NCBI GenBank assembly: GCA_004014935.1
Contig: CP025322.1
Coordinates: forward strand, 2,170,001 to 2,234,000
Length of the DNA: 64,000 bases
Direction: 5' to 3'
DNA from: Saccharomycopsis malanga
Taxonomy: Eukaryota > Ascomycota > Saccharomycetes > Ascoideales > Saccharomycopsidaceae
Below are positions 29,707 through 40,371 of the stretch, piece after piece. Numbering within the stretch: the first letter of the stretch is position 1; each line of letters begins with the position of its first letter. Under the pieces are notes generated by a model that saw only the letters and a list, made by a program, of their open reading frames with translations, was not told the origin of the DNA and searched no databases. A program made the position numbers and the translations under genes.

Positions 29707-29950
29707 GCCGCTGGGCCGTATGGCTCAGTGGGCAGTACTCTCGGAGAAGAAAAGAAAGACCTGGCAGGATAATTTAACAGATAGTGCTCTTGGAGAAGAT
29801 AAAAAAGCCTTAATAGGTTCGATTGATGACACGAACACTTTTTACAACTCCGCAGGCAAGTGTAACTGTCTAAAATATGACATGGCCCAATAAATGCTTA
29901 CTTTCTAATCAAGTGACAAGTTTATGGGGTTGTTTGGGTTTTTCTACTGT
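29707..29950 (+). repeat. SINE-like element, plus, head doubled, tail lost
   Basis: GGGCCGTATGGCTCAGTGGG, then ACTCTCGGAGAAG, a second GTGCTCTTGGAGAAG after AGGATAATTTAACAGAT, the B-box remnant AGGTTCGATT, and body to TTGTTTGGGTTTTT. Confidence 0.8.
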
Positions 29951-30129
29951 TATCCTTTAAATACAGTTTAAATACGTAGCAACACATTTATTCGTTCAGT
30001 TATTGACAATAGCATACTATTTGGAATTTGCTATTTTGAAATTGTTAGTTCCAATCTATTAAGGTTGGAAAATACCCACCCACATAATACCACATTTTGG
30101 CAAATTTTATTACAATTATATATTATTAT

Positions 30130-30351
30130 CGCTGCTGGGCCGGATGGCTCAGTAGCTAGTGTTGTTGGAGAGAAAAAAAAAGAATTGGCAGGAGTTTAGC
30201 TGGTAGTGCTTTCGAAGAACAAGAAAAGACTTGACAGGCTCACGAGTGAAAAGATTATGATCAACAGGACATGAACTAGGGTTTCCCCGGGTTTTACATG
30301 GCGTGTATATACGGAAGTACTGAGCTCGAAATATATGATATTATTATTATA
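30130..30351 (+). repeat. SINE-like element, plus, head doubled
   Basis: GGGCCGGATGGCTCAGTAGC, two TGTTGGAGAG/TTTCGAAGAAC segments, CAGGCTCACGAGTGA, the 3' body, and tail GAGCTCGAAATATATGATAT. Confidence 0.82.
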
Positions 30352-30388
30352 ATCTTCTATTCATTCTATTCTGATTGTTATTTATTAC

Positions 30389-30758
<370 letters not shown>

Positions 30759-30890
30759 TTAAAGAACAAAAAATAAAATATAAAAAATTAAAAATTAATG
30801 AAATATAAAAATTAATGAAAAAGTAATGATGAAAAGAATTATTATTTATTCAGAATAATAATATTATTATATAATAATTAATTATTTTTG

Positions 30891-31158
30891 TACTGTCGTA
30901 ACATTAAGATGGATTGTATTAAACGGAGAATGGGTAAAATGATAACTAACTATATAAAAGGATAAAAGAAGACTAAAATCAAAGAGAAAATAGAGTCTTA
31001 AATAATAGTTAGACTACTTAAGACTTTAAAAAGTAACTAAACAATAGGAAAAGGAAACAAGGCTTGCAACTTTAGATGGAAACATAGAATAAGGGGTTTA
31101 CTGGATTTAGTCAATCATAGGACTACAAGCATATAGATGTTTACCACCAATGATACAA
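30891..31158 (-). repeat. second dispersed family, solo-LTR-like, longest copy (about 268 bp)
   Basis: On its plus sense it opens TGTATCATTGGTGGTAAAC and ends near CCATCTTAATGTTACGACA. The internal words GGTAAAATGATAACTAAC and AAAATAGAGTCTTAAATA recur in other copies (33247, 62288). TG...CA-like ends and size suggest a solo LTR. It carries no coding parts, looks old, and the class is inferred. Confidence 0.5.
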
Positions 31159-31212
31159 CTGCCTCGTTATACAATAAATCACGATTATTATCACTTTTAA
31201 TCAATAAAAACC

Positions 31213-31250
31213 TAAATGTACTGGGCTTGAAATATAAGATTATTATTAAT
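31213..31250 (+). repeat. SINE-like tail stub, plus
   Basis: TGTACTGGGCTTGAAATATA followed by AGATTATTATTAATAAA. It lies about 100 bp past the ZUO1 stop codon. Confidence 0.7.
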
Positions 31251-31346
31251 AAAAGCCTACTGTACTGTATAAGCAACTGGTAAAAGAAATGCCGTCCATT
31301 ACAACAATGTATCACGTCAACCTTTATTGGAAACAAAATATAATGC

Positions 31347-32630
31347 CTATTTAAAGTATTTGAGGGCAGCAGCTGGGAGTTTACCAGCAGAAACCAAGTC
31401 GGAAGCGGCTTTTGAAAGCACTTCTTTAGCTCTACCTTCGGAAACACCCTTGGCAACATCTACCAAGGTCAAATCATCGAAACTTTCAATCAACAAGGCG
31501 ACATCGGCATCGATCTGAGCAGCTTTACTATCATCGCCGAAATAATTAGCTTCCTTTGGAGCTCCTCTGATGGCTCTCTTATTCTTTTTCTTGGCACTTT
31601 TAGCAGCTTCTTTGGATTTCTTTTTGTTCTCCTTTTCGGATTTGGCCTTGGCTTCGGCTTCTGCCTTCGCTTTGGCCTCGGCCTCGGCCTTAGCTTTGGC
31701 TTCTTCGGCAGCCTTTCTAGATCCGGCTTCTCTTTCCCATTTTCTCTTGGCTTTCTCCTCTTTTTCCTTTTGCTTGAAAGCCTTGATTCTAGGATCTTCG
31801 TTGATAGCCCTGTCCACCAATTTCAACAATCTCTTGTTGTCGTCGGTCTTCTTCTTGTCTCTGGCCGCTTTATTTTTTCTTTCAATGTAACGTTTATGGT
31901 CTCTATTGGACGAATCGTCTGGAACGTCTTCGTCCGAGAACTCAAAAGTTCTCCAGGAATCAAACTTGTACCAGAAATTGTAGAAAGCCTCCACTTCGGC
32001 CTTTGGGGTGTCTTTATTACCCAACTGAGGCACTGGCTGCTTCTTGGAGAATCTCGATTCAGACTCAAACACCGGTCCCCAGGCCTCAAAGAAATCGTAC
32101 TCGGTTTTTGGGGCTGGTGGAGCTACATCAGCAGCACTATCTACAGAATCATATCTTTTTCTTTGGACCGGATCCATCAATGTCTCATATGCTTTCTGAA
32201 CAATCTTGAAAAACCCGTCTTGGTCCAAACCTCCCTTTTCTCCCTTTTTGTCTGGATGGTGTTTCAACACTGCTTGTCTGTGAGCAGCTCTGATGTCTGC
32301 TACACTGGCCTTATAACGATACTTGGATAAGCCCAAAGCTGCGTACAAATCTGCAGTCTTCCATTCTCTCGGGTCATGTGCCAACAATTCCTCGGACTGC
32401 TCCTCATCAAGATCCAATCCATTGTCGTCACTTTCATTCACAACTTTGATATTTTTCTCAGCCTCCAACTTTTCATATTCAGACCAAGTGTGTCCTCTGA
32501 TGCTTCTCGCAGCGTGCGCAAGGAAATACCGTCCTACTGGCTCTACTGGACGGCGAACCGGCTCTGAAAATTTGCCAACCACCCCAGTGCTGGCACCATT
32601 CCCTGATGGTAAAACTATAGAAGATGTCAT
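31347..32630 (-). CDS. ZUO1: Zuotin, ribosome-associated J-domain chaperone
   Basis: A 427-residue protein from the chosen ATG at 32630 (MTSSIVLPSGNG); an in-frame ATG at 32657 would add nine residues. It aligns along its whole length with S. cerevisiae Zuo1: RRPVEPVGRYFLAHAAR, HTWSEYEKLEAEKNIKVV, the J domain (about 90-160) with the HPD motif in LKHHPDKKG, YDFFEAWGPVFESESRFSKK, and the zuotin homology region DEDVPDDSSNRDHKRYIERK. An Ala/Lys/Glu-rich helical middle domain (AKAEAEAKAKAEAEAKAK) and a C-terminal helical bundle follow. Family knowledge: with Ssz1 it forms RAC, which stimulates Ssb Hsp70 on nascent chains; the charged region contacts the ribosome. A Reb1-type TTACCCG lies at 32724-32730 upstream. 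Confidence 0.97.
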   Translation of the reverse strand: MTSSIVLPSGNGASTGVVGKFSEPVRRPVEPVGRYFLAHAARSIRGHTWSEYEKLEAEKNIKVVNESDDNGLDLDEEQSEELLAHDPREWKTADLYAALGLSKYRYKASVADIRAAHRQAVLKHHPDKKGEKGGLDQDGFFKIVQKAYETLMDPVQRKRYDSVDSAADVAPPAPKTEYDFFEAWGPVFESESRFSKKQPVPQLGNKDTPKAEVEAFYNFWYKFDSWRTFEFSDEDVPDDSSNRDHKRYIERKNKAARDKKKTDDNKRLLKLVDRAINEDPRIKAFKQKEKEEKAKRKWEREAGSRKAAEEAKAKAEAEAKAKAEAEAKAKSEKENKKKSKEAAKSAKKKNKRAIRGAPKEANYFGDDSKAAQIDADVALLIESFDDLTLVDVAKGVSEGRAKEVLSKAASDLVSAGKLPAAALKYFK

Positions 32631-32723
32631 TTTGATGATTCTACACTTTTTACTCATTCATAAAGAAATGTTTTGGTCCAACTTTGGCACAAAAAAAATT
32701 TTACATACAAAATTTCACTCCGA

Positions 32724-32730
32724 TTACCCG
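32724..32730. promoter_or_regulatory. Reb1-type site upstream of ZUO1
   Basis: TTACCCG about 95 bp upstream of the ZUO1 start, at a position usual for Reb1 in yeast promoters. Confidence 0.5.
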
Positions 32731-32779
32731 GTGCAACTGTTATCAACTTGTACTGTTTTCAGATTTGATCTATACTAGC

Positions 32780-32972
32780 TTGATAATATCTTATTGGTAT
32801 ATCAGTTTCGTGTATACGCAGTAAAGTGACTTTACAAAACCCAGTGCAAAACCCAGTCTATGTTTCTTCATTATCGTAAAGTCTATGTTTAACAAAAATG
32901 TTCGTGTCGGAATCGAACCCGCGCCTGGGTCTTTTCCTCTAAAGTGCAGACCACTGAGCCACACGGCCCAGT
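32780..32972 (-). repeat. SINE-like element, minus, B box retained
   Basis: An eroded tail and core (ATATCAGTTTCGTGTATACG), AAACCCAGT twice, GGAATCGAACCCGCG, AAAGTGCAGACCACTGAGCC and ACACGGCCCAG. Confidence 0.78.
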
Positions 32973-33246
32973 ATAGCTAATAAGAATTAGTAAGATGAAA
33001 TGAGCATTTGCCAAGAGAGCAAACGTAGAATAATGTGTTTTATGATAACCAGTGTAGGAAAAATTCACAGCGAGTTTTGGAAGACTAATTCTAACTGAAA
33101 ATTCTCAAAAGTAAATATCGCTACATGTGTGGCTAGTGGTTGGGAACCATTAAGGAAATATTGGACAGTGGTAAAGCTTAAAATATTAGAGTAGGCCCAT
33201 TTTCCTGGATTTTAAAGGATCATCAGTATATTTTTATGCAATATTT

Positions 33247-33420
33247 GAGTGCAATATTGAGATGGATTTGTTTTGAGCAGAAAATGGATAAAAAATAGCT
33301 GAGTATACAAAAAAATAGAACAAGTCTAAAATAAAACAAGGAGACCAATTGTCGAAAGAATAAACATGAAATAAAGGGTTTAATATATCAAGCCAACCGA
33401 ACCATAAGACTAGAAGCATA
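33247..33420 (-). repeat. second dispersed family, solo-LTR-like
   Basis: CAATATTGAGATGGATTTG, GAAAATGGATAAAAAATAGC, AACAAGTCTAAAATAAAAC and AACATGAAATAAAGGGTTTA match the copy at 30891. An old copy, directly followed by a plus SINE. Confidence 0.45.
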
Positions 33421-33427
33421 AAATAAC

Positions 33428-33525
33428 CAGGACAGGATTGGGTTTTTCCTTCTGGGGTTTAGCAAGTCCCTTTCGCGCGTATACCGAGATTTACTGGGCT
33501 CCAAATATAAGATACTATAATTATA
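33428..33525 (+). repeat. SINE-like element, plus, 3' part
   Basis: CAGGATTGGGTTTTTCC, AGCAAGTCCCTTTCGCGCG, TTACTGGGCTCCAAATATAA. Confidence 0.75.
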
Positions 33526-33759
33526 GTTAAAGGCCTAGAGTAACTATTAGAATTTAGCCTCATTTTCCTAATCAATTTTTCAGTTCATTACAAAATAATG
33601 AAGTAAAATCATCATGCAAGCAGCGAAGTTGATTGGAATTTATTTTTAATCCTCTAAGTAATCATATGCTTGGCCAAAAATTGAAATAATAATGTATGAT
33701 TCTTATTAACAGCCATACTATGGTATATTATATGGAAATTCATTATTTGCAAAGAAAGT

Positions 33760-33922
33760 CGCTGGGCTGTATGGCTAAGTGACCAATACTCTCGGAGAAA
33801 AAGAGAAAGACCTAGGCCAATAAATGGTTACTTTCAAATCAAATGACAAGCTTATGGAGTAGTTTGGGTTTCCCCCACTGGAATTTACAAAGTCGTTTGA
33901 ACATCGCGTATATACAAATATG
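33760..33922 (+). repeat. SINE-like element, plus, internal deletion, no tail
   Basis: GGGCTGTATGGCTAAGTGAC, ACTCTCGGAGAAAAAGAG, AGACCTAGGCCAATAAATGG, CTTTCAAATCAAATGACAAG, and the core GCGTATATACAAA. Confidence 0.8.
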
Positions 33923-34186
33923 TTGTAATTTCATAATCCTTTCACCTGACATTCTTTATTTGATTTCTTATATCCATATATATATCACTAATTCAAAATA
34001 TATAACTTAAACACAGATAAGGAGACAATCTCAATATTTAAATATTCAACTTTTCAGAACACACCTTCTAAGTCATTCTTTTGACTCCTTTGAAGTACTT
34101 TCTCAGACGTTCTTTTTGATTCTCTTTTAATTACTTAATTAATTAGATACTTTTCCCAGACATCCTTTGAATTATCTATTTAACGA

Positions 34187-34222
34187 AATATGTACTGGGC
34201 TCGAAATATAAGATGTTATCAT
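34187..34222 (+). repeat. SINE-like tail stub, plus
   Basis: ATATGTACTGGGCTCGAAAT followed by ATAAGATGTTATC. Confidence 0.65.
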
Positions 34223-34269
34223 TAAAGAATACAACTTGTCCAGAGTAGATAAAGTGCAAAATATATGAA

Positions 34270-34380
34270 CCAGCTTGTTCAAATAAAATTCCAATTATAG
34301 GATCCAACTTGTGTAGAATGGACGAAATGCCAATTATAGGATCCAACTTGGTTAGAGTAGACAAAATGCCAATTATCTCA
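34270..34380. repeat. tandem repeat with GGATCCAACTTG
   Basis: Two to three units of about 50 bp carrying CCAATTATAGGATCCAACTT and TAGAGTAGACAAAATG variants. Confidence 0.65.
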
Positions 34381-34659
34381 GAGTTTATCAGGATTATTAC
34401 AATAAACAAATATTACTTGGAGCGTGTATTACCATACAAATACAGCTCAACTTTCCCTCACCAATGGTATTTATTCATAAAGGTCAAACGGTGATCGCTC
34501 TTGCGACCGTATATTATAACCGATGTGTGGACGAAACAGGGTCTAAACAAATCCATGGGAAAGCAATGATTTGAGATGTTTTTTTCTTTTAAATGCGAAT
34601 ACAATGACTTTATTATATACATTGTATACGCTTTTCTAATACAAATCAGATGCCATGTT

Positions 34660-34815
34660 TCCCATAATGACTGCCTTACAATCAATACCATTCATACAAT
34701 CACCACAGTCCATACGGTCAACACAATCTGAACAATCCATACCGCCAATACAATCCATACAATATACCACTCCTCCAAAATCATTACAATATACCATTCC
34801 TACAAATCATTACAA
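34660..34815. repeat. degenerate array of ACAATCCATAC words
   Basis: About ten short, imperfect units of CCATACAATC/ACAATCCATACCGCC type, then ATATACCATTCCTACAAATC. No gene seen. Lies about 500 bp upstream of ERV29. Confidence 0.65.
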
Positions 34816-35091
34816 CCATCTCTCTACAATGATACGGAACCTATCATACCTTTTCAACAATCATATTGTGCAAATGGCATCAAGTTTGCCCTTCGCCTAC
34901 AGCCATTGTATTCTAAATATAACCACAACTTGCCATGGAAAGCTTTCCAACATTCCATAGACCCTCGCTATGAGCCCATTCTATCCGTGGTCTGGAATAC
35001 GGAAATGCCCTGGATAAGGGCACTCCAATGCGCCTTCTCTACGGTAATACCTGCAGACCCGACGCCCCCGCGCTCATACCCTGCATGTGCC

Positions 35092-35128
35092 CGGGTAACC
35101 CCGGCGATGTTGCCAGACTGGTATTTAT
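35092..35128 (+). promoter_or_regulatory. ERV29 promoter elements: Reb1-type site and TATA
   Basis: CGGGTAA at 35092-35098 (Reb1 type) and TATTTATATAAAC at about 35120-35132, roughly 190 bp before the ATG, inside a short GC-richer block. Confidence 0.5.
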
Positions 35129-35316
35129 ATAAACGCCAGGCGAGTCCAAGTAGTGATTTCAAGATTTCAAATAAACAAAATTTGTGATTCAAGCGATTAT
35201 TATTGGATTTTGATAATTTCTTTTGGTTACCATAATATTTTATTTTATTTGGTACATTAATATATTGATTATTTCGTTGCTTTTAAAAAAAATATTTTTT
35301 TTCATATACCCGAATT

Positions 35317-36273
35317 ATGTCCGCTCAATTCAGACCACAAGCAGCAGCTGCTAATCCTGGGTTCCAACAGAATGGATTCCAGCCAAACTACGGCTCGTAC
35401 CAGCCACATTATCAGTATGGCAGTGCGCAACTGTCGCAAGATTTAAAGAAAACTTTCAATGACAAGTTTGAAGCCTATTCTTCCAAGGTTGAGGATCTTG
35501 TTGATGCTTATTCCGGGCCAATCAAGCCCTACGTTCCTGCTATTGGCAGATTTTTGATGGTTGCAACCTTTTACGAAGATGCCATCAGAATAGTCTCGCA
35601 ATGGTCCGATCAGGTGTTTTATTTGCACACTTATAGACACATTCCACATTTTATTGTAGTCTTGTTTCTTTTCGTCAACGTTGTGGTTATGGCCATTGCT
35701 TCCACTATGTTGATTGGCAGAAAAAGACCGGATGTTTCCACCTGTGTTTTGATTGGCGTTGTTATCTCCCAGGGTTTGTTTTACGGTTTATTCACCGAAG
35801 GCAGCTTTTTACTAAGAAGTTTCTCTGTAATCGGCGGCTTATTGTTGGCCTTTTCCGATTCCATTGTAAAAGATAGAAGATCCATTGCTGGTCTACCAAT
35901 GGTCGACTCCAAAGATAACAAAAGATACTTTCTTTTGGCCGGTAGAATCATGTTAGTTTTGCTTTTCATTGGCTTCACCTTCTCTTCCTCTTGGACTTTT
36001 GGTAAATTCTTTATCATTTTGATTGGCTCCTTGGCCTGTGTTTCCATTGTTGTTGGCTTCAAAACCAAGTTTTCTGCCGTTGTTTTGGGCGCCTTGTTAT
36101 CTGCTTACAACATTTCCGTAAACTACTTCTGGGCTTATGGTTATAAAGACCCTCAAAGAGACTTTTTGAGATATGAGTTCTTCCAAACCTTGTCCATTGT
36201 TGGAGGTTTGCTCTTGATTGTTAATACCGGTGCTGGTGAATTGTCAATTGACGAAAAGAAGAAGATTTATTAG
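35317..36273 (+). CDS. ERV29: Erv29/SURF4-family ER-Golgi cargo receptor
   Basis: A 318-residue multi-spanning protein of COPII vesicles. A Gln/Pro/Tyr-rich cytosolic N-terminus (1-35) leads to KPYVPAIGRFLMVATFYEDAIRI, the family hallmark, then TYRHIPHFIVVLFLFVNVV, GLPMVDSKDNKRYFLLAGR and NYFWAYGYKDPQRDFLRYEF, with six to seven membrane segments. The C-terminal KKIY gives a dilysine KKXX ER-retrieval signal, as expected for a receptor cycling between ER and Golgi. Family knowledge: it recruits soluble secretory cargo such as glycosylated pro-alpha-factor and vacuolar proenzymes. Strong codon bias toward TTG and GGC/GGT suggests good expression. Confidence 0.96.
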   Translation: MSAQFRPQAAAANPGFQQNGFQPNYGSYQPHYQYGSAQLSQDLKKTFNDKFEAYSSKVEDLVDAYSGPIKPYVPAIGRFLMVATFYEDAIRIVSQWSDQVFYLHTYRHIPHFIVVLFLFVNVVVMAIASTMLIGRKRPDVSTCVLIGVVISQGLFYGLFTEGSFLLRSFSVIGGLLLAFSDSIVKDRRSIAGLPMVDSKDNKRYFLLAGRIMLVLLFIGFTFSSSWTFGKFFIILIGSLACVSIVVGFKTKFSAVVLGALLSAYNISVNYFWAYGYKDPQRDFLRYEFFQTLSIVGGLLLIVNTGAGELSIDEKKKIY

Positions 36274-36279
36274 TTTGAT

Positions 36280-36480
36280 AATCAATGGAAGAACATAATT
36301 TATTAATTTAATCAACAAAAAAAATAATTTATTAATTTATTGGCTCAATCAACAGAAAAAATGATTTATCAACTCAATCAATAATATTCAATCAATTATT
36401 CATTATTTTAATAACTCAATCAACAAAATGACTGATTTACTTTACCAACTTACAATCTCAATCCAATCAACAAAAAACAT
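36280..36480. repeat. AT-rich repeat after ERV29
   Basis: Imperfect units of AATTTATTAATTTA and CTCAATCAACAAAA, five or six times. Probably includes the ERV29 3' UTR. Confidence 0.6.
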
Positions 36481-37265
36481 ATATTCATTCCATCATGACA
36501 ATTCATTATGACAACTCCACAAGAAGGTGAGACTTTTCTGTTTTAATTCTCAATGTATTTTTTTTTCCACTCTCTACTCTATTTTTCTTTTTTTGTTAAT
36601 CAACTCGGTGTCCATTTATCTTTTGCTTTAGCAGTTTATCCTGCTTCTTGCACGTTAATCTTTGTTATTTTTTTTAATCTTACTTCACTTTTGCATTATA
36701 TCATCGTCATTATCTCATAGAAATAGTATGAGTCTTAGCTATCACACATTTTATCGTGTCACGTGTAGATCATGCTTTTCAATATATTTTTGGGGGTATG
36801 TCTTTATAATTGTTGTAGCAGGTGTTAAACGATTCATTTTCTAAAGAATTGAATGAGTTTTGTTCTGTTTACAGAGTGTGGTATGAAAGAGGAAAGGAGA
36901 AAGGGTGGATATTTTTGATGATTTTTTGAGATTAGGTGAGGTGGAATCATATTGTTTCGCATAAATGAGACAGACTTCCGCACAAGTTGTAAAAGAGTTT
37001 ATCATCAATTCTTTATACCCATAATAATCAATATCACAATGAACATATCAAATAATATAAAAATCACAGAAAAAGGTTGGCAGTAGTGAATTGATTCCTA
37101 TAGGGGGTGTGCTTCATGATACGCAACAATCATATGATTGTCACATGAATTTTCAACCATAGTTAAGACTGATAGTGGTGATATATACTCATAACAGTAA
37201 ACATGACAATTGTGAAATAAAGAATAACAAATAGAGACAAAAAGGTTCTTTGGTTTTAAAACAGA
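36481..37265. other. spacer upstream of GCN5
   Basis: A TCACGTG word lies at about 36758-36764. Otherwise AT-rich, no gene supported. A GATATATACTC stretch (about 37180) is a possible TATA element for GCN5. Confidence 0.35.
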
Positions 37266-38618
37266 ATGGCTGTTATTAAAAGAGAAGCGGAAAGAGAAGG
37301 GGACTTACCGGAAGATGAGCCAATAACGAAACGGGCAAAAGTGGTGAAAAATGAGACTATCGATGGAATAAAAACCGAAGATGGTAATGGTAATAATAAT
37401 GAAGAAGATGAAGAAGATGACGACAATGAAGAGGTGAAAAATGAAGAGGAGGAAGATGATGATGATGAAAAAAATGGACAAGATGAAGAAGAAGAAGATG
37501 AAGAGGAAAAAAAACGGTTGATGACGTTTGAGTTTCATGGAGAACAATATACTTTTAAAGAAAGACCTTCGGTTATCGAGGAGCAAGAAGGCAAAATTAC
37601 GTTCAGAGTAGTCAATAACGATAATACGCATGACAATATGATCATACTCACGGGTTTAAAGAATATCTTTCAAAAGCAATTGCCAATGATGCCCAAAGAA
37701 TATATATCTCGGCTAGTTTATGACCGAACACATGTATCGATTGCAGTAGTACGTAAGCCAATGACAGTTGTTGGCGGCATTGCCTACAGGCCTTTTGAAA
37801 GCAGGGGGTTTGCGGAAATTGTGTTCTGTGCAATCAGTTCTACGGAGCAAGTCAGAGGATACGGAGCACATTTGATGAACCATTTGAAAGATTTTGTGCT
37901 TGCAACAACAAAAATAAAGCATTTTCTCACCTATGCCGACAACTATGCCATAGGATATTTTAAGAAGCAGGGGTTTAGCGAGGAAATAACGCTACCACCC
38001 TCAGTATGGAGAGGTTATATCAAAGATTATGAAGGTGCAACGTTATTACAATGCACCATGCTTCCTAAAATACGTTATTTGGATAGTCTGAAGATTTTAT
38101 TATTGCAGAAGATTGCAGTAATGAAGAAAATCAAAGCCATTAGTAAATCCAATGTAGTACGGCCAGGTTTGAAGGTGTTCAAAGACCATGCAGACGGCTA
38201 TAAAATAGATCCATTGAAAATCCCCGGAATTAAGGAAAGCGGCTGGACTCCAGAAATGGAGGAGATTGCTCGTAAAAAAGAAACTAGCCAGCATTATCCG
38301 GTCATGAAACAAATCCTTTTAGAATTGCAAAATCATCCGTCTAGTTGGCCATTCAGAGTGCCCGTCAGCAAAACCGACGTGCCCGATTACTACGTCCAGA
38401 TCAAAGAACCAATGGATCTCGAGACCATGCAGAATAAAATCGAAAATGACAAGTATGAAAAGTTTGAGGATTTCGTGTATGATGTAAAGTTGGTTTGTAA
38501 CAATGCCAGAATTTACAATGACAAAAGCACCCCTTATTTTAAAAACGCAAACAAATTGGAGAAATTCTTTGTTTCAAAGGTGAAAGAGTTGCAAGAATAT
38601 GCAAAATATGTGGAGTGA
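37266..38618 (+). CDS. GCN5: Gcn5 histone acetyltransferase
   Basis: A 450-residue catalytic subunit of SAGA, ADA and SLIK, acetylating histone H3 tails. An N-terminal Glu/Asp-rich region (about 40-82, long acidic runs) precedes the GNAT domain: [21 protein letters not shown] region, [20 protein letters not shown] with the catalytic Glu, [17 protein letters not shown] (acetyl-CoA loop, Q-x-x-G-x-G/A), [18 protein letters not shown]. The linker has [15 protein letters not shown]. The C-terminal bromodomain (about 345-450) has the ZA loop [26 protein letters not shown], and the acetyl-lysine-binding Asn in CNNARIYND. Lengths and order equal S. cerevisiae Gcn5 (439). A SINE copy starts about 14 bp after its stop codon. 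Confidence 0.98.
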   Translation: MAVIKREAEREGDLPEDEPITKRAKVVKNETIDGIKTEDGNGNNNEEDEEDDDNEEVKNEEEEDDDDEKNGQDEEEEDEEEKKRLMTFEFHGEQYTFKERPSVIEEQEGKITFRVVNNDNTHDNMIILTGLKNIFQKQLPMMPKEYISRLVYDRTHVSIAVVRKPMTVVGGIAYRPFESRGFAEIVFCAISSTEQVRGYGAHLMNHLKDFVLATTKIKHFLTYADNYAIGYFKKQGFSEEITLPPSVWRGYIKDYEGATLLQCTMLPKIRYLDSLKILLLQKIAVMKKIKAISKSNVVRPGLKVFKDHADGYKIDPLKIPGIKESGWTPEMEEIARKKETSQHYPVMKQILLELQNHPSSWPFRVPVSKTDVPDYYVQIKEPMDLETMQNKIENDKYEKFEDFVYDVKLVCNNARIYNDKSTPYFKNANKLEKFFVSKVKELQEYAKYVE

Positions 38619-38631
38619 ATTATATCAAAGA

Positions 38632-38909
38632 AGCCGCTGGCCAGTACTCTCGTAGATGAGAAGCAAGACATGGCAGGATAATTTAGCAGATAGTACTATT
38701 GCCGACACGAACACTTTTTTACGATTCCACAGGCAAGTGTAGCTGTCTGAAATATGACCTGGGCCAATAAATGCTTCCTTTCTAATCAAGTGACAAGCTT
38801 ATGGAGTTGTTTGGGTTTTCCCCACTGGATGCTACCAAATTCTTTAGACATGGCGCGTTTATACAAACTGACATGTGCTGGGCTCCAAATATAAGATATT
38901 ATTATTATA
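38632..38909 (+). repeat. SINE-like element, plus, long form with eroded head, at the GCN5 3' end
   Basis: ACTCTCGTAGATGAG, AGGATAATTTAGCAGATAGT, GACACGAACACTTTTTTACG, CACAGGCAAGTGTAGCTG, GGGTTTTCCCCACTGG, tail GGGCTCCAAATATAAGATAT. The A box is deleted and the B box missing. Confidence 0.82.
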
Positions 38910-39213
38910 TTCAACGATTTATCAAACAGTGTGCTACTCTTCAATCTATGGTGGATTGATTATTCAAAATTATTTCTCTTATTGTTATGAGAGACTGTAC
39001 AATATATGTTTATTATGATATAATCTTGTATTTCCATATGGCTAGATGTGTATATTTCAAGGGTTGGCAAGATCCAATGAAACCAAGATGTCATTTCATT
39101 ATTTGAATTTTGCTTGGTGAAACTTATTATTTCAAAAAAATCTCATTTTATCAAACTAGATCTCATTTTATATAATTTATTAAACTAAATCTCATTTTAT
39201 TTATATCACAAGC
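38910..39213. other. AT-rich spacer with CTCATTTTAT repeats
   Basis: ATCTCATTTTAT recurs three times at 39140-39205. No gene. Confidence 0.45.
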
Positions 39214-39340
39214 TGTGTCATTGGTGGTAATCTTTTATAAGTTTGTAGCTATATGGCTTGATCGACTAAATATTAGATCCTATCATTCTACGCTTGTTTT
39301 GCTTATAATTGATCTTTTTATTTGGTTCCATTTATTCTTC
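39214..39340 (+). repeat. second dispersed family, solo-LTR-like, left part (interrupted by a SINE)
   Basis: Starts TGTCATTGGTGGTAATC; continues with TATATGGCTTGATCGAC and TAGATCCTATCATTCTACG. The right part resumes at 39578, after the SINE at 39341-39577. Older than that SINE insertion. Confidence 0.5.
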
Positions 39341-39577
39341 ATGGCCAGATGGTTAAGTGGCTAGTGCTCTTGGAGAAGATGAAAAGACCTAGCAGGATAA
39401 TTTAGTAGATAGTGCTCTTGGAGAAGAGAAAAAGACCCAACAGGATAATTGGGTAGATAGTGCTCTTGGAGAAGATTATGAACAATAGGATATGATTGGG
39501 CTTCTCATGTCCTTTTAGATACGGAAGGTATTTACGTGACTGATAATTACTGGGCTTGAAATATAAGATATTATTAT
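39341..39577 (+). repeat. SINE-like element, plus, head segment present three times
   Basis: ATGGCCAGATGGTTAAGTGG, then GTGCTCTTGGAGAAG occurs three times, separated by AGGATAATTTAGTAGATA and AGGATAATTGGGTAGATA. A 3' body and tail GGGCTTGAAATATAAGATAT follow. Confidence 0.85.
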
Positions 39578-39770
39578 GCCTCCTTGTTTTATTTTACCTA
39601 TTGGCTCGAATTGTCAGTTTGTACTCATAGCCACTTGTTTCGATATACATGCTGTTCTACAGTATGGTCTCAAACCTTTGATTACCATTTTAGAGATCGC
39701 ACCTTCTGAAGCACTATGTAAGTCTCTATTTGCTTCTGTTTCTATCCTTTTTTCAGTCTGTTATGTTTTT
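39578..39770 (+). repeat. second dispersed family, solo-LTR-like, right part
   Basis: CTCATAGCCACTTGTTTCG and ATATACATGCTGTTCTACA recur at about 50205-50245. TAAGTCTCTATTTGCTTC corresponds to the complement of the block near 30990. Confidence 0.45.
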
Positions 39771-39827
39771 ACCAGTTTTCCCTTCAATACAAAACCATTA
39801 TATATATTACACAGGCCGGAAATTAAC

Positions 39828-40012
39828 AATAATAATAATAATATCATATACTTCAAGTCCAGTACATATCACTTTTGTATATACGCTATGTCTAGAGGGG
39901 CAATCACGTCCTGTTGATCATAATAGACTCACTTTTGAGATTGGTAGGTCTTTTTCTCGGTTTCAAGACTAGTCGCTGAAATATCCTGCTAGGTCTTTTA
40001 AGACTACTAGCT
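39828..40012 (-). repeat. SINE-like element, minus, diverged head
   Basis: AATATCATATACTTCAAGTC, GTATATACGCTATGTCTAGA, GTCCTGTTGATCATAATAGA, then two TTTCAAGACTA/TTTAAGACTAC segments in place of the tRNA-like head. Similar in its head to the copy at 22412. Confidence 0.72.
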
Positions 40013-40371
40013 GTCAGTGTCCTACCGGGTGCAAACCAGGGGTTAGCCGGAAATGGTAATTTGATTTGTTTGCGTGTATACAAGTTTTGTTCATAAACAC
40101 CTCAGTATACGATGTTTGTTTTTTGGTAGTCTTCACTACACACTGGCATTTTACCTGACTAACTGTATTTTATGAGCTCCATGAATTTACAATTGGTAAT
40201 TATTTTTTCGTTCGAGTTGTAAATATATGTCCGCGGAAATGATGAATCAACTTGATTACATTCTAGTTATTATATTCATAGAAATATGCCATAATTGACA
40301 ATAATTGGTACAAAAATCTTCAATTAAGAGAGTTTTGTAAAGTTTACAACTTTTTTGTTTTATTCAATGGC

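Noticed and set aside
36497-36720. A possible two-exon micro-protein (MTTPQE... joined to a hydrophobic segment)
   Set aside because: Donor GTGAGA and branch region do not match the GTATGT/TACTAAC signals seen in the real intron here, and the product matches nothing I know.
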